From Brachybacterium sp. EE-P12 (GTDB lineage: Bacteria; Actinomycetota; Actinomycetes; Actinomycetales; Dermabacteraceae), in assembly GCF_003711805.1 (NCBI RefSeq), contig NZ_QXCP01000010.1, forward strand, positions 125,061-189,060: a stretch of DNA of 64,000 nt. The letters run 5' to 3'. Each line of letters begins with the position of its first letter. The first letter of the stretch is position 1. This document shows, piece by piece, positions 37,801 to 45,648 of the stretch. Under the pieces are notes generated by a model. That model was not told where the DNA came from, did no database searches, and saw only the letters and a list, made by a program, of their open reading frames with translations. Both the position numbers and the translations under genes were made by a program.

Positions 37801-38165
37801 TTGTAGCGGTCGCGCACCGGCGCGAAGGAGGCCCGCTCGCGCAGCTCGCGGGCGTCGTCCACACCGCCGTGGCTGGCCGCGTCGATCTCGACCACGTCGA
37901 GCGATCCGGCACCGCCGCGGGCGAGGTCGCGGCAGGAGTCGCAGGTCCCGCAGGGGGTGTCCGTCGGCCCCTGCTCGCAGTTCAGGCAGCGCGCGAGGAT
38001 GCGGGCGGAGGTCGTCTTGCCGCAGCCGCGGGGGCCCGAGAACAGGTAGGCATGGCCGACGCGGCCCGCGCGCAGCGCACGCCGCAGGGGCGTGGTGACG
38101 TGGTCCTGGCCGATCACCTCGGCGAAGGACTCCGGGCGGTAACGACGGTACAGAGCGGTGGCCAC
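34866..38165 (-). CDS. dnaX: DNA polymerase III subunits gamma/tau
   Basis: A 1099-residue clamp-loader ATPase. Residues 1-370 carry the AAA+ module: Walker A GPRGCGKTT (44-52), zinc cysteines at 60, 63, 72, 75 and 78, Walker B IIDEAHM near 124-130, the TTEPDKV sensor and domain III. Residues about 375-555 are Ala/Pro/Gln linker with a repeated RARDAQE unit. A conserved block at about 560-660 (RGHWSAILDELQQIRRPSWA) is followed by about 400 residues of Gly/Pro/Ala and acidic low-complexity sequence, with a charged C-terminus. The protein is far longer than the 643-residue E. coli tau. GTG start 6 nt after TAGCCT, so leaderless. It faces the GyrI-like gene. Confidence 0.95.
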   Translation of the reverse strand: MATALYRRYRPESFAEVIGQDHVTTPLRRALRAGRVGHAYLFSGPRGCGKTTSARILARCLNCEQGPTDTPCGTCDSCRDLARGGAGSLDVVEIDAASHGGVDDARELRERASFAPVRDRYKVFIIDEAHMVTSAGFNALLKLVEEPPDHVKFVFATTEPDKVIGTIRSRTHHYPFRLIPPQVLGPYLDEVCAAEGVQVGDGVMPLVVRAGGGSARDSMSVLDQLMAGAGEDGLDFPTAIALLGFTDTALLDQAVTAIAERDAAALYAAVEHVLATGHEPRRFVEDLLERMRDLIVLAAVPDKGADLLPQVPADELERMRSQASQFAPADLSLCGDLTHETLSTMSGATSPRLHLELLAARLVLRDERASLSAADGAGSPGATSAGGAPTGGGQARPGGAAPAGGGREEARRIAQERAEAARQARGGGRQAPAPAGQATAAGQSGPAGQSGQAVPTPAAEPSAPVGPAAEPPAAAAGPVGTRGGEPQGRAQDAQERARDAQERARDAQERDGRSAPAQEPSSRRDEAAASWGAVATAGTGQGGAPQPQGSAPQDQGAGAAAGSGLDAEAVRGHWSAILDELQQIRRPSWALISQNAVVNAMHGTTLVLGFRTDGLVNAFHRGTAAENLADAVRRIMHTDITVEAVVGEGPGPGAGPGGGAPNSGGPGGRGPGGAAPGSAGPGGAAPGGAGPSGAAPGSAGPGGAPAGRQAPRGGSAPWGDAASAMAPSASSPAAAEASAVPPAPSADSASAAAPAWGDAAAGEPAAGARSRADSEEQAPSVGQRASERAMAAAARAARDAPAAPPHAPADDFPPEPDDPFPPDPRDEPPAPHDHGRPVPHDDGSPAPERGATAPTAIPAPDAAPLEVEDEGRDALPAEEPRTFGQNALKRALAEGRVVRSLPAAHRQQQGAAPGGSTAEPAPGPGAPGADGSAASEADGSAAAGPISSSAVAPDGAAASAPHDPHPSGPHGSATARAAASWGAAAAVTGTVPGPGQQAPAPSASSAPSAPAAPAGPSAQAPRSGAALVREAAMASRNAGQRLRGSRPEPDAAPEADIDPTGGATRDDEDAVVATRNGREVIEKMLGGKVLEVIDETGPR

Positions 38166-38171
38166 CCCGAC

Positions 38172-38177
38172 AGGCTA
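38172..38177 (-). promoter_or_regulatory. -10 box of dnaX, probably leaderless
   Basis: TAGCCT on the minus strand lies 6 nt before the GTG start codon and there is no Shine-Dalgarno. The -35 is not clear. Confidence 0.45.
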
Positions 38178-38298
38178 GTCGAGGGCGCCCACACGCGCCG
38201 CCCCGCTGGGGACGGCGGCCCGATGGGGAGGAACCGTGCCGCCCATGCGGTCCCCCGCACTCCCCGTCCATCGGTGTCGGCCGTGGCATGCTCATGGC

Positions 38299-39684
38299 AT
38301 GTCGGCGCCCGCGCACCACGCCCCCCGACCGCTCGGCGTCGTGCTGATCGGTCCGGTGCTGATGATCCTCGTGCCGGTGGGCACCTTCGTGGTGGGCGTC
38401 TCCACCTCCTCCCGGGTCGCCGCCCCCTTCGCGGCGGTCGCGCTGCTCCATCTGCTGGTGCTCGCGGCCGCGGCCTGGCTCGCGGTGCGCGCACTGCGCG
38501 GTCGGGAGGCGTGGCGACCCGGCGACCTGGCCGGTCCGGTGACCCTCGCGATCGGTGCCGGGCTCTCCCTGTTCCTGACCCTCGCCCTCGCCCATGCGGT
38601 CGGCATCCGGGGCAGCGCGATCCCGCGCCTGCGACAGGGCATACCGCTGCCGCCGGACCTGCCCTACGTGATCGCCGTCGGCCTCGCGGTCGCGGCACTG
38701 CTGACCGCCGCCCTCGCCGCCCTCGCACCGCCGGCGCGCGGCATCATCGGGCGCCTCCGGGAGCGCGCCGCGCGCAGGGCCGACGCGGGCGCGGGGTCGC
38801 CGCGCCCCGCCCGCGATCCCGCGCCCGCCCCGGTGCACCATGCGACCTCCGAGGCCGACGGGCTCCTCGCCCGGCTCCTCTCCCCGATCACCCGGGTGCT
38901 GATGGTGCTGGGAGGGCTCGGATCCCTGGTCTGCCTGCTGATGTTCTCGCTGACCGCGCAGGACCCGGACACCGCCGAACTGCTGACGATCGGCGTCGTG
39001 CTCCTGCCGGCCCTGCCGATGGTGTGGGCGGTGCTGGAGTCGCTGTGGCGCCTGGATGCGGACCTGGGCCCGGTGATGGGGGCGCTGTGGCGCACGTTGG
39101 TCGGCCCGTTCGTGATCACGATCGTCCTGGTCATCCCGCTGCTGCTGGTGAGCGTGCTGCCTCCGGTGCGGCGCGGGTTCCACGCCCGGCACATGGCCTC
39201 GATCGGCGATGGCGGCCTGGTCGCCGCCGACGCCTCTGTCTTCGCCTTCCTGGGCCTCGGCGCCCTGGTCGCCCTCGGCACGGGGATGGCCGGCGGCCTG
39301 GCGGTGAGCGTCGCCGTGGTGATCCCCGCGGTCGCCCTGCTGCGTCCCCAGCAGATGGTCGCCGAGAACGAGATGAGCACCGACCCCGCCCATCGCCGAC
39401 GCAATGTCGCCGCGGTGCGCGCGATGGCCGCGATGATCGTGATGATCTTCGTGTTCTCGATCCTCATGGTGCGGTACCAGCACGGCGCCGTCCCCGGCTG
39501 GGCGGTCCTGCTCTCGCTGCTCGTGCTGGTGGGGCTGGCCGTCGCCGTGGTCCTGCTGCAGCGAGTGGATCATGAGGCGCGGGCGCGCTCCGGGACCTCG
39601 GCACGGGTGGAGAATCCCGCCGACCCCCGGCCCCGGCGCCTCCGCCCGGCACGGGACGAGGACGGGCCGGGCGGGGACCGCTGA
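38299..39684 (+). CDS. Polytopic membrane protein of unknown function
   Basis: A 461-residue protein with about eleven hydrophobic segments. A Pro/Ala/Arg-rich cytoplasmic stretch (about 160-195) divides two membrane halves, and the last 35 residues are charged. No catalytic or transport signature was recognised. The ATG at 38299 lacks a ribosome site and sits 6 nt after CATGCT, a weak leaderless candidate; an upstream ATG at 38236 is less likely. It is divergent from dnaX. A VOC gene fragment lies just downstream. Confidence 0.55.
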   Translation: MSAPAHHAPRPLGVVLIGPVLMILVPVGTFVVGVSTSSRVAAPFAAVALLHLLVLAAAAWLAVRALRGREAWRPGDLAGPVTLAIGAGLSLFLTLALAHAVGIRGSAIPRLRQGIPLPPDLPYVIAVGLAVAALLTAALAALAPPARGIIGRLRERAARRADAGAGSPRPARDPAPAPVHHATSEADGLLARLLSPITRVLMVLGGLGSLVCLLMFSLTAQDPDTAELLTIGVVLLPALPMVWAVLESLWRLDADLGPVMGALWRTLVGPFVITIVLVIPLLLVSVLPPVRRGFHARHMASIGDGGLVAADASVFAFLGLGALVALGTGMAGGLAVSVAVVIPAVALLRPQQMVAENEMSTDPAHRRRNVAAVRAMAAMIVMIFVFSILMVRYQHGAVPGWAVLLSLLVLVGLAVAVVLLQRVDHEARARSGTSARVENPADPRPRRLRPARDEDGPGGDR

Positions 39685-39700
39685 GCGCCGTCCACGCCCC

Positions 39701-39856
39701 GAGACCGGCCATACCCTGCTCTTCCTCGAGGTCCCCGACGATGACCTGCCGGCCGAGCGGATCCACGTCGATCTGCGCCCGCGCGGCCCGGGCAACGGCC
39801 AGGTCAGCCTCACCGAACCGGAGGGGGATCAGTTCTGCGCGCTGCTCTCACCGGCC
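39701..39856 (+). pseudogene. Decayed VOC/glyoxalase-like gene fragment
   Basis: In one plus-strand frame the DNA reads TGHTLLFLEVPDDDLPAERIHVDLRPRG, then jumps to VSLTEPEGDQFCALL (positions split by about ten residues). The first half matches the 'LLFQ-VPE-K--KNR-HLDL' strand of actinobacterial glyoxalase-like (VOC) proteins and the second the 'DPEGNEFC-L' metal-ligand end; the roughly 30 residues that normally separate them are missing, and no N-terminal half or start is present. The 3' part overlaps the end of the convergent gene. Read as a remnant left by deletion. Confidence 0.6.
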
Positions 39857-40977
39857 GAGCGCGCCTCTTCCCCGGCGGCGCTCGTGTCGCTCGCGGTCGC
39901 GGCCCTCGCGCCGCTCGCGGTCTCCGCCAGCTTCTCCCGCCGGTGCCGCAGCCTGGAGAAGGTCGCCACGAACACGGCGACCACCACGACCACGGGCACC
40001 AGGACGTCCACGAGCCAGTCCGGCACGGAGAAGGGCAGGCCGATGTCCGGCAGCAGGCCCAGCAGCCAGCGCAGCGCCTCGCCGATCGGGCGGAGGATCG
40101 CGGCGATCAGCTCGCGGACCGGGGCCAGCAGCGTGTCGAGGAAGTCCCGCACCGGAGCGGTGACCTCGTCGAGCCAGTCCCGGATCGGCCGGACCACCTG
40201 CCCGATCGCCTCGATCACGGGGCGGATGCGCTCGCCGATCCACTCCTTGACCGGGTCGAGCAGCCCGCTGAACAGGGCACCGAGGCCGAGCAGCGGGATC
40301 AGGAACGTCGCGGCCTTCGTCAGCGCCGCGACCAGGGCGTAGCGGGTGGGATGCGCGGTGCGCTTCTCGTCGCGCGCGGCCGACGGGGATCCCTCCGCGG
40401 GGACGAGCGGGGTGGTCTGCAGCCCGTGGCGGACGTCGACCTCCCCGGCGCCGCCGAGCCCGGCGGTGCGGATCGTGATCACCTCGGCGTCCTCGACCTC
40501 GCCGCCCTCGCCCTCGCGGCCCGAGCCCTCGCCGTCCGCGCGGCGACGCACGGTGCAGCGCAGCGTCGAGAACCCCTCGTCGAGGCCGAACTGCAGGCCG
40601 TCATCGGGGGCGGCGTCGTCCGACGGCTCGGCATCGTCCGACGGGCCCGCCTCGTCGTGCACCACATCGCCCGACGGGCCCGCGCCCTCCCCGGACTTCT
40701 TCCGCGCCTTCTCCTCGGCCTTGGGATCGTGCTCGATCCCGTCGACGGCCACGGTGAAGGTGGTGTCCAGCAGGCGATGGCGCACGCGGACGACGTAGTC
40801 GTGCTCGCCGGCGCGGCCGCGGTACTCGACGTCGGCGGCGAAGCGGGTGGCGGGCTGCTCGCCGAAGGGGCGGGCCGCATCGGACTCCCCCGCGTCGCGG
40901 TCGGGCGTCTGTGCAGGCCCGCTTCCCTCCTCGGCCGAGGAGGGCGGATCGGCGTCATCCACAGGGCTGCGGGTCAT
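39829..40977 (-). CDS. Membrane-anchored protein with repeated amphipathic helices, unknown function
   Basis: A 382-residue protein. Residues 1-50 are acidic low-complexity; 50-90 form a small beta-rich segment (VEYRGRAGEHDYVVRVRH); 90-140 is a very acidic linker with repeated PSDDA units. From about 205 there is a hydrophobic segment (TKAATFLIPLLGLGALFSGL), then about 80 residues of repeated amphipathic helix with the recurring pattern RP-I/VR-WL and AP-VR-FL, and a final membrane segment near 325-345 with a basic then acidic tail. No family recognised. ATG 40977 is chosen at the end of a low-complexity upstream extension. Confidence 0.55.
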   Translation of the reverse strand: MTRSPVDDADPPSSAEEGSGPAQTPDRDAGESDAARPFGEQPATRFAADVEYRGRAGEHDYVVRVRHRLLDTTFTVAVDGIEHDPKAEEKARKKSGEGAGPSGDVVHDEAGPSDDAEPSDDAAPDDGLQFGLDEGFSTLRCTVRRRADGEGSGREGEGGEVEDAEVITIRTAGLGGAGEVDVRHGLQTTPLVPAEGSPSAARDEKRTAHPTRYALVAALTKAATFLIPLLGLGALFSGLLDPVKEWIGERIRPVIEAIGQVVRPIRDWLDEVTAPVRDFLDTLLAPVRELIAAILRPIGEALRWLLGLLPDIGLPFSVPDWLVDVLVPVVVVVAVFVATFSRLRHRREKLAETASGARAATASDTSAAGEEARSAGESSAQN

Positions 40978-41133
40978 GACTCCACCGTGCCAGGCCGCGC
41001 CGCCCTTGCCATCCTCCGGTCGTCGGCTCCCGGATCCCCCGGGTCCGCCGATCGGCCGAGGGCCGCCGGGACCCACACCTGGCGATATCCCTCAACTCCA
41101 TAGCTGCACTAATGTGACCGCATAGCACTATTG

Positions 41134-41162
41134 TTGAACCTGGGAGGACGAGCGCGTAGCGT
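41134..41162 (+). promoter_or_regulatory. Promoter of the dicarboxylate symporter, leaderless
   Basis: TTGAAC (41134-41139), a 17-bp spacer and TAGCGT (41157-41162) lie 8 nt before the GTG start at 41171, so transcription should begin at the start codon. The flanking 41090-41135 is AT-rich for this genome and contains a repeated CATAGC element that could bind a regulator. Confidence 0.6.
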
Positions 41163-41170
41163 CGCCTCCC

Positions 41171-42649
41171 GTGAGCACAACCACCACCCCCTCCTCGGCA
41201 TCGACGCGGTCGCGCAACCCGCTGGCCGCGATCACCCGCATCCCCTTCGGCTGGCAGGTCCTGATAGGCCTCGTCCTCGGCGTGGTCCTCGGCCTCGTCG
41301 CCGCCCAGATGGGTCCGGTCGCCGAGACCGAGGCGAACCCCGACGGCGCGAACTGGCTGACCACGACGCTGGACACCATCGGCACGATCTTCGTGACGCT
41401 GCTGAAGGCGCTGGTCCCGCCGCTGATCTTCCTCGCGATCGTCACCTCGATCGCGAACCTCCGCGGCGTCACGAACGCCGCCCGCCTGGCCGGCAAGACC
41501 CTGCTGTGGTTCGCGATCACCTCCCTCATCGCCGTGTCGATCGGCATCGCGCTCGGTGCCGTCACCAGCCCCGGAGCGAACTCCGGGGTCAGCGCGGATG
41601 ACGCCGAGGCCTCCTCCACCCAGGGCGGCTGGCTCGACTTCCTCACGGGGCTGGTCCCGTCGAACTTCCTGGGTCTCGAGGGCAGCGCCGGTGACGACGG
41701 CACGCTCTCGCTCGGCTTCAACGCCCTGCAGATCCTCGTCATCTCCATCGCGGTCGGCATCGCCGTGCTCTCCGTCGGCGAGAAGGCCGAGCCGTTCCTC
41801 AAGGTCACCGGCTCCGCGCTGGAGATCGTCCAGAAGCTGCTGTGGTGGGTCATCCGCCTGGCCCCGATCGGCACCATCGGCCTGCTCGGCAACGCCGTGG
41901 CCAGCTACGGCTGGGAGGCCATCGGCCAGCTCGGCGTCTTCACCCTCGACGTCTACGTGGGCATGCTGATCGTGCTGCTGATCGTCTACCCGATCCTGCT
42001 GAAGACCAACGGCCTGTCCATCGGCTCCTTCTTCCGCGGCGTGTGGCCGGCGACCTCGCTCGGCTTCGTCTCCCGCTCCTCGCTGGGCACCATGCCGATG
42101 ACCCAGACCGTCACCGAGCGCATGGGCGTGCCCCGCCACTACGCCTCCTTCGCGATCCCCCTGGGCGCGACCACGAAGATGGACGGCTGCGCCGCGATCT
42201 ACCCCTCGCTGGCTGCGATCTTCGTCGCCAACTTCTACGGCGTGCCGCTGGGCGTGACCGACTACCTGCTGATCGTGCTGGTCTCCGTGCTCGGCTCCGC
42301 CGCGACCGCCGGCATGACCGGCGCGACGGTGATGCTCACCCTGACCCTGTCCACCCTGGGCCTGCCGCTCGAGGGCGTGGGCCTGCTGCTCGCGATCGAC
42401 CCGATCCTGGACATGGGCCGCACCGCCCTGAACGTCACCGGCCAGTCGCTGGTGGGCGTGATCGTCGCCAAGCGCGAGAAGATCCTGGACCAGGACACCT
42501 ACGACGCCGCGGCACGGACCTCGTTCTCCGCGATCCAGGCCGAGCAGGCGGCGGAGTCCGATGCGGCCGACGACGCCGAGACGCAGGTGGCCGACGACGC
42601 CGACGAGACCTCGGAGGCCGGGCGCGAGAAGGCCCCCGCCACGGCCTGA
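41171..42649 (+). CDS. Dicarboxylate/amino acid:cation symporter (DAACS family)
   Basis: A 492-residue SLC1/GltPh-type transporter with about eight membrane helices and two re-entrant loops. Family motifs: SRSSLGTMPMT (first hairpin), PLGATTKMDGCA, GMTGATVMLTLTLSTLGLP (second hairpin) and IDPILDMGRTALNVTGQ (helix 8, substrate and cation binding). The last 45 residues are an acidic cytoplasmic tail. Substrate is glutamate/aspartate or C4-dicarboxylates. Start GTG 41171 is supported by a promoter with 8 nt spacing, and the sequence before it is anti-Shine-Dalgarno-like. A MerR gene follows 74 bp downstream with its own apparent start. Confidence 0.9.
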   Translation: MSTTTTPSSASTRSRNPLAAITRIPFGWQVLIGLVLGVVLGLVAAQMGPVAETEANPDGANWLTTTLDTIGTIFVTLLKALVPPLIFLAIVTSIANLRGVTNAARLAGKTLLWFAITSLIAVSIGIALGAVTSPGANSGVSADDAEASSTQGGWLDFLTGLVPSNFLGLEGSAGDDGTLSLGFNALQILVISIAVGIAVLSVGEKAEPFLKVTGSALEIVQKLLWWVIRLAPIGTIGLLGNAVASYGWEAIGQLGVFTLDVYVGMLIVLLIVYPILLKTNGLSIGSFFRGVWPATSLGFVSRSSLGTMPMTQTVTERMGVPRHYASFAIPLGATTKMDGCAAIYPSLAAIFVANFYGVPLGVTDYLLIVLVSVLGSAATAGMTGATVMLTLTLSTLGLPLEGVGLLLAIDPILDMGRTALNVTGQSLVGVIVAKREKILDQDTYDAAARTSFSAIQAEQAAESDAADDAETQVADDADETSEAGREKAPATA

Positions 42650-42723
42650 CCCCCGCCCCGGCAGTCCCGGTCCCGCACCCCGGTCCGTCCCGTCCGGCCT
42701 GCGTCGCATGGCACACTTCACCC

Positions 42724-43080
42724 ATGACCGCCCTCGCCCCCACCGAGGCCGCCGAGCGCACGGGCCTGACCCTCGACACCCTCCGCTACTACGAGCGCGA
42801 GGGGCTGATCGGGCCGATCGATCGCGCCGCGGGCGGCCGACGTCTCTACTCCGAGGACGACGTGGCCTGGATCGGCATCGTCACCTGCCTGCGCGAGGCA
42901 GGACTGGGGATCGAGGATCTGCGTCGCTTCACGACCCTCCTGCGCGGCGGTGCCGAGGCACCGGACCGGGTCACCTTCCTGCGCGAACGCCGCGCCGAGC
43001 TCGAGGAGCGTCGACGCGCGACCGAACGGGCCCTCGCGGTGCTGGACGACAAGATCGCGTACTACGGCGCGTCCCGATGA
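42724..43080 (+). CDS. MerR-family transcriptional regulator
   Basis: A 118-residue protein with the MerR winged HTH at the N-terminus (GLTLDTLRYYEREGLI then AAGGRRLYSEDDVAWIGIVTCLREAG) and a dimerising coiled coil from about 78 (RERRAELEERRRATERALAVL). No C-terminal cysteine cluster, so a metal sensor is unlikely; it resembles the AdhR/NmlR-like small MerR group. The ATG at 42724 follows CACACT by 6 nt without a ribosome site. It converges on an aldo/keto reductase gene whose promoter carries a MerR-type operator, making that reductase the probable target. Confidence 0.88.
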   Translation: MTALAPTEAAERTGLTLDTLRYYEREGLIGPIDRAAGGRRLYSEDDVAWIGIVTCLREAGLGIEDLRRFTTLLRGGAEAPDRVTFLRERRAELEERRRATERALAVLDDKIAYYGASR

Positions 43081-43135
43081 GCGCTCGGCCGGGTTCCGCG
43101 GCCGTGATCGTGGCGGCACCGGGCGGCGGGCCGCT

Positions 43136-44113
43136 CTACGCCGCGGTGTCCAGTCGCTCCCGCTCCTCGGTCGTGAGCACGGTGGTCGCCCCGACCCAGG
43201 CCTGCTCGAGCTGGTCGACCCGACTGCCGCCGATGATCGGCACCAGGGAGGGCGCTCCCCCGGTCAGCCATGCGAGCACGACCTGGCCACGGCTCAGCCC
43301 GCGCGAGTCCGCCACCTCACCGAGCGCCTCGAGCCGTCGCTCGGTGCCGGGATGGTGGTATTCGGGTGCCAGGGGACGGTCGGCGCGGTCGTAGGCGCCG
43401 CGCAGCAGCGGCGTGTACACCCAGCCGCTGAGCTCGGGGGTGCGGCGCAGCAGGTCCACCCCGTCGGCCGAGAGCGTGCCCGGCGCGTCCCGCTGTCCCT
43501 CGAGCTCCGCACCCGGCACGGGCTGCAGATAGGTGTGGCGCTGCTGGTAGGCGCTCGGTGCAGGGAGGCCTGCGTGCGCGGCGAGCAGACGCGCCTCCGC
43601 CATGCGCCAGGACGGATGGTTCGACAGGCCCCAGGCACCGATCCGCCCGTCGGCGACCAGCGAGCCGAAGGTGCCGACCACCTGTGCGAAGGGCTCGTCG
43701 TGGTCCTCGATATGGGCCCAGTACAGGTCGACGCGCTCGACGCCGAGGCGCTCGAGACTGCGCTCGAGCGCGACGCGCACGACGTCCGGCGCGAGCCCCT
43801 CGAGGTCGTCGGGGAAGCCCCCGGGTCGGTTCGGCTCGGCGCCGACCTTGGTGCTGAGCGCGACCGGAGCTCCGGGATTGGCGCGCAGCCAGCGGCCGAT
43901 CAGCGCCTCGCTCTGGCCGCCGAGTCCGGAGGGGTCCTGGGCGAAGTAGTAGTTGTCGGACGTGTCCAGCCAGCGCCCGCCGAGCTCGACGAAGCGGTCC
44001 AGCAGAGCGAAGCTGTCGCGCTCGCCGATGCGGGTGCCCAGGTGCATGGCGCCGAGCGCCGGGAGCGCAGGAGTGGTCGGAAGGGTAGGTGCGGGGGCGT
44101 CGATGCGTGCCAT
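43136..44113 (-). CDS. Aldo/keto reductase
   Basis: A 325-residue NADPH-dependent reductase with a TIM barrel. The catalytic tetrad is visible: D and Y in LDTSDNYYFAQ, K in LSTKVGAEP and H in DLYWAHIEDHD. NADP contacts include GLSNHP and IIGGSRVDQLEQ. It probably reduces reactive carbonyls. ATG 44113 is chosen because the MerR-type promoter places the transcription start at or within a base or two of it; an ATG at 44122 would fall inside the promoter. It converges on the MerR gene across 55 bp. Confidence 0.9.
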   Translation of the reverse strand: MARIDAPAPTLPTTPALPALGAMHLGTRIGERDSFALLDRFVELGGRWLDTSDNYYFAQDPSGLGGQSEALIGRWLRANPGAPVALSTKVGAEPNRPGGFPDDLEGLAPDVVRVALERSLERLGVERVDLYWAHIEDHDEPFAQVVGTFGSLVADGRIGAWGLSNHPSWRMAEARLLAAHAGLPAPSAYQQRHTYLQPVPGAELEGQRDAPGTLSADGVDLLRRTPELSGWVYTPLLRGAYDRADRPLAPEYHHPGTERRLEALGEVADSRGLSRGQVVLAWLTGGAPSLVPIIGGSRVDQLEQAWVGATTVLTTEERERLDTAA

Positions 44114-44120
44114 GACCGGC

Positions 44121-44151
44121 ATCCTGGGTGCTGGAGCGCGCTCCAGGTCAA
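44121..44151 (-). promoter_or_regulatory. MerR-type promoter of the aldo/keto reductase
   Basis: On the minus strand TTGACC (44151-44146), a 19-bp spacer and CAGGAT (44126-44121). The spacer is filled by the perfect 16-bp palindrome CTGGAGCGCGCTCCAG (44131-44146). An over-long 19-bp spacer holding a dyad is the hallmark of promoters that MerR proteins activate by twisting DNA. Transcription would start about 7 nt downstream, at the ATG. Confidence 0.8.
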
Positions 44152-44355
44152 GGCCGAGGCGCGGAGCACCCGGCGGACCCGCCGTCCCGGCGTCTGTGAC
44201 CTCGCTTCCCTCCCCGGCAGCGGCCCCTTGGCGGTGCGCGGCGCGGCCGCTACCGTGGAGGCGTCCCTCGGCCCGTCCCGGGCCATCCCTGCAGTGCATC
44301 TACCTCGGGTCCCGCGCGGGCCGTCCAAGGCGGCACGCCCCGTCCCGGAGGAACG

Positions 44356-45642
44356 ATGAGCACGACCAGGACCGACACCCCGCGGCAGAGCACCGAGCAG
44401 ACCACCACGCTGCGCGCCGCCGCCGGGGCCGCCTACTTCCCCATCGCCTTCATCGCGCGCTTCCCCTTCGCGATGATGGTGGTGGGCACCCTGACCCTGG
44501 TCGTCGCGGCCCGCGACTCGATCGCGCTGGGCGGGATGAACTCCGCCGTGCTCGGCCTCGGCTCCGCGCTCGTCGGCCCGCTGCTGGGCGCCGCCGCGGA
44601 CCGGATCGGCCAGCGCCGCGTGATCCTGCTGGCCGGGATCCTGAACTCGCTCGCGCTGATGGCCCTGGCCTGGGTGGCCTTCAGCCCCCTTCCCGATGTC
44701 GCGGTGCTGGTGGTCGGCTTCGTGATCGGCGCGACCTCCCCGCAGATCGGCCCGTTCTCCCGCACCCGCCTGGTGCACCTGATCCGCACCCGGCTCCCCG
44801 TCGAGCGGCGGGCGAAGAGCCTGAACGCCACGATGGGCTACGAGTCCGCGGCCGACGAGACCGCCTTCGTGTTCGGCCCGGTCGTCGTGGGGCTGCTCGC
44901 CACGACCATGACCGCGGCCGCCCCGATGATCGGGGCGGCGCTGCTGACCCTCGTGTTCGTCACCGCCTTCGCGCTGCACCCCACCGCCTCCCTCGACGTC
45001 CCCACGCCCGAGGCGCCCGCGGTCCAGGCCCCGCCCGCGGAGCTGCGCAGGCCGAGGATCCTCGTGATCGTCGCGGGCGCGCTCGGCGTCGGCCTCTTCT
45101 TCGGCACGGTGCTGACCTCGCTGACCGCCTTCCTCGCCACGACCGGCGAGGCGGATTCCGCGGGCCTGGTCTACGGGGTGATGGGAGTGGGATCCACGAT
45201 CCTGGCGCTGTCGATCTCGCTGTTCCCCGAGCGGTTCCGCCTGACCCATCGCTGGCTGGTGTTCTCCGCGCTGATGCTCGCCTCGATGCTCGGCTTCGGG
45301 CTCGCGGGCGGGCTCGGCGGCCTGGTCGGCGCGATGGCCGTGGCGGGGATCGGGATCGGGCCGACGGTCGTGACCCTCTACAGCCTCGCCGCGGAGCGCG
45401 CCCCGCTGGGACGCTCGGCGACCGTGATGTCGATGCTCGGCTCGGCCACGATCGTCGGCCAGTCCGCGGCCTCGGCGCTGACGGGTGCGGTCGCCGACGG
45501 TGCCGGGGTGCAGGTCGCGATGTGGCTGCCGGCGGGCGCCGCGACCGTGGTCGTGCTCGCAGCGCTGGTCAATGCCGCGCTCGGGGACGCCGAGGCGGTC
45601 AGCGCACGCGCGGCGCGGTCCCGCCGGCGCGTGGGCGCCTGA
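44356..45642 (+). CDS. MFS transporter
   Basis: A 428-residue transporter with about twelve membrane helices. The MFS loop 2-3 motif appears as GPLLGAAADRIGQRRVIL near 75-92. A central cytoplasmic loop (near 215-235) is Pro/Glu-rich. Substrate is unknown; the fold class is that of drug or small-molecule efflux proteins. GGAGGA at 44345-44350 supports ATG 44356. The promoter region is shared with the divergent reductase, so the same MerR protein could in principle affect both. Confidence 0.85.
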   Translation: MSTTRTDTPRQSTEQTTTLRAAAGAAYFPIAFIARFPFAMMVVGTLTLVVAARDSIALGGMNSAVLGLGSALVGPLLGAAADRIGQRRVILLAGILNSLALMALAWVAFSPLPDVAVLVVGFVIGATSPQIGPFSRTRLVHLIRTRLPVERRAKSLNATMGYESAADETAFVFGPVVVGLLATTMTAAAPMIGAALLTLVFVTAFALHPTASLDVPTPEAPAVQAPPAELRRPRILVIVAGALGVGLFFGTVLTSLTAFLATTGEADSAGLVYGVMGVGSTILALSISLFPERFRLTHRWLVFSALMLASMLGFGLAGGLGGLVGAMAVAGIGIGPTVVTLYSLAAERAPLGRSATVMSMLGSATIVGQSAASALTGAVADGAGVQVAMWLPAGAATVVVLAALVNAALGDAEAVSARAARSRRRVGA

Positions 45643-45648
45643 GAGCGT

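Noticed and set aside
38166-38298. SRP RNA (ffs) or tRNA next to dnaX
   Set aside because: The conserved SRP RNA core (GGAAGGAAGCAG-type) and tRNA arms were not found in this gap.
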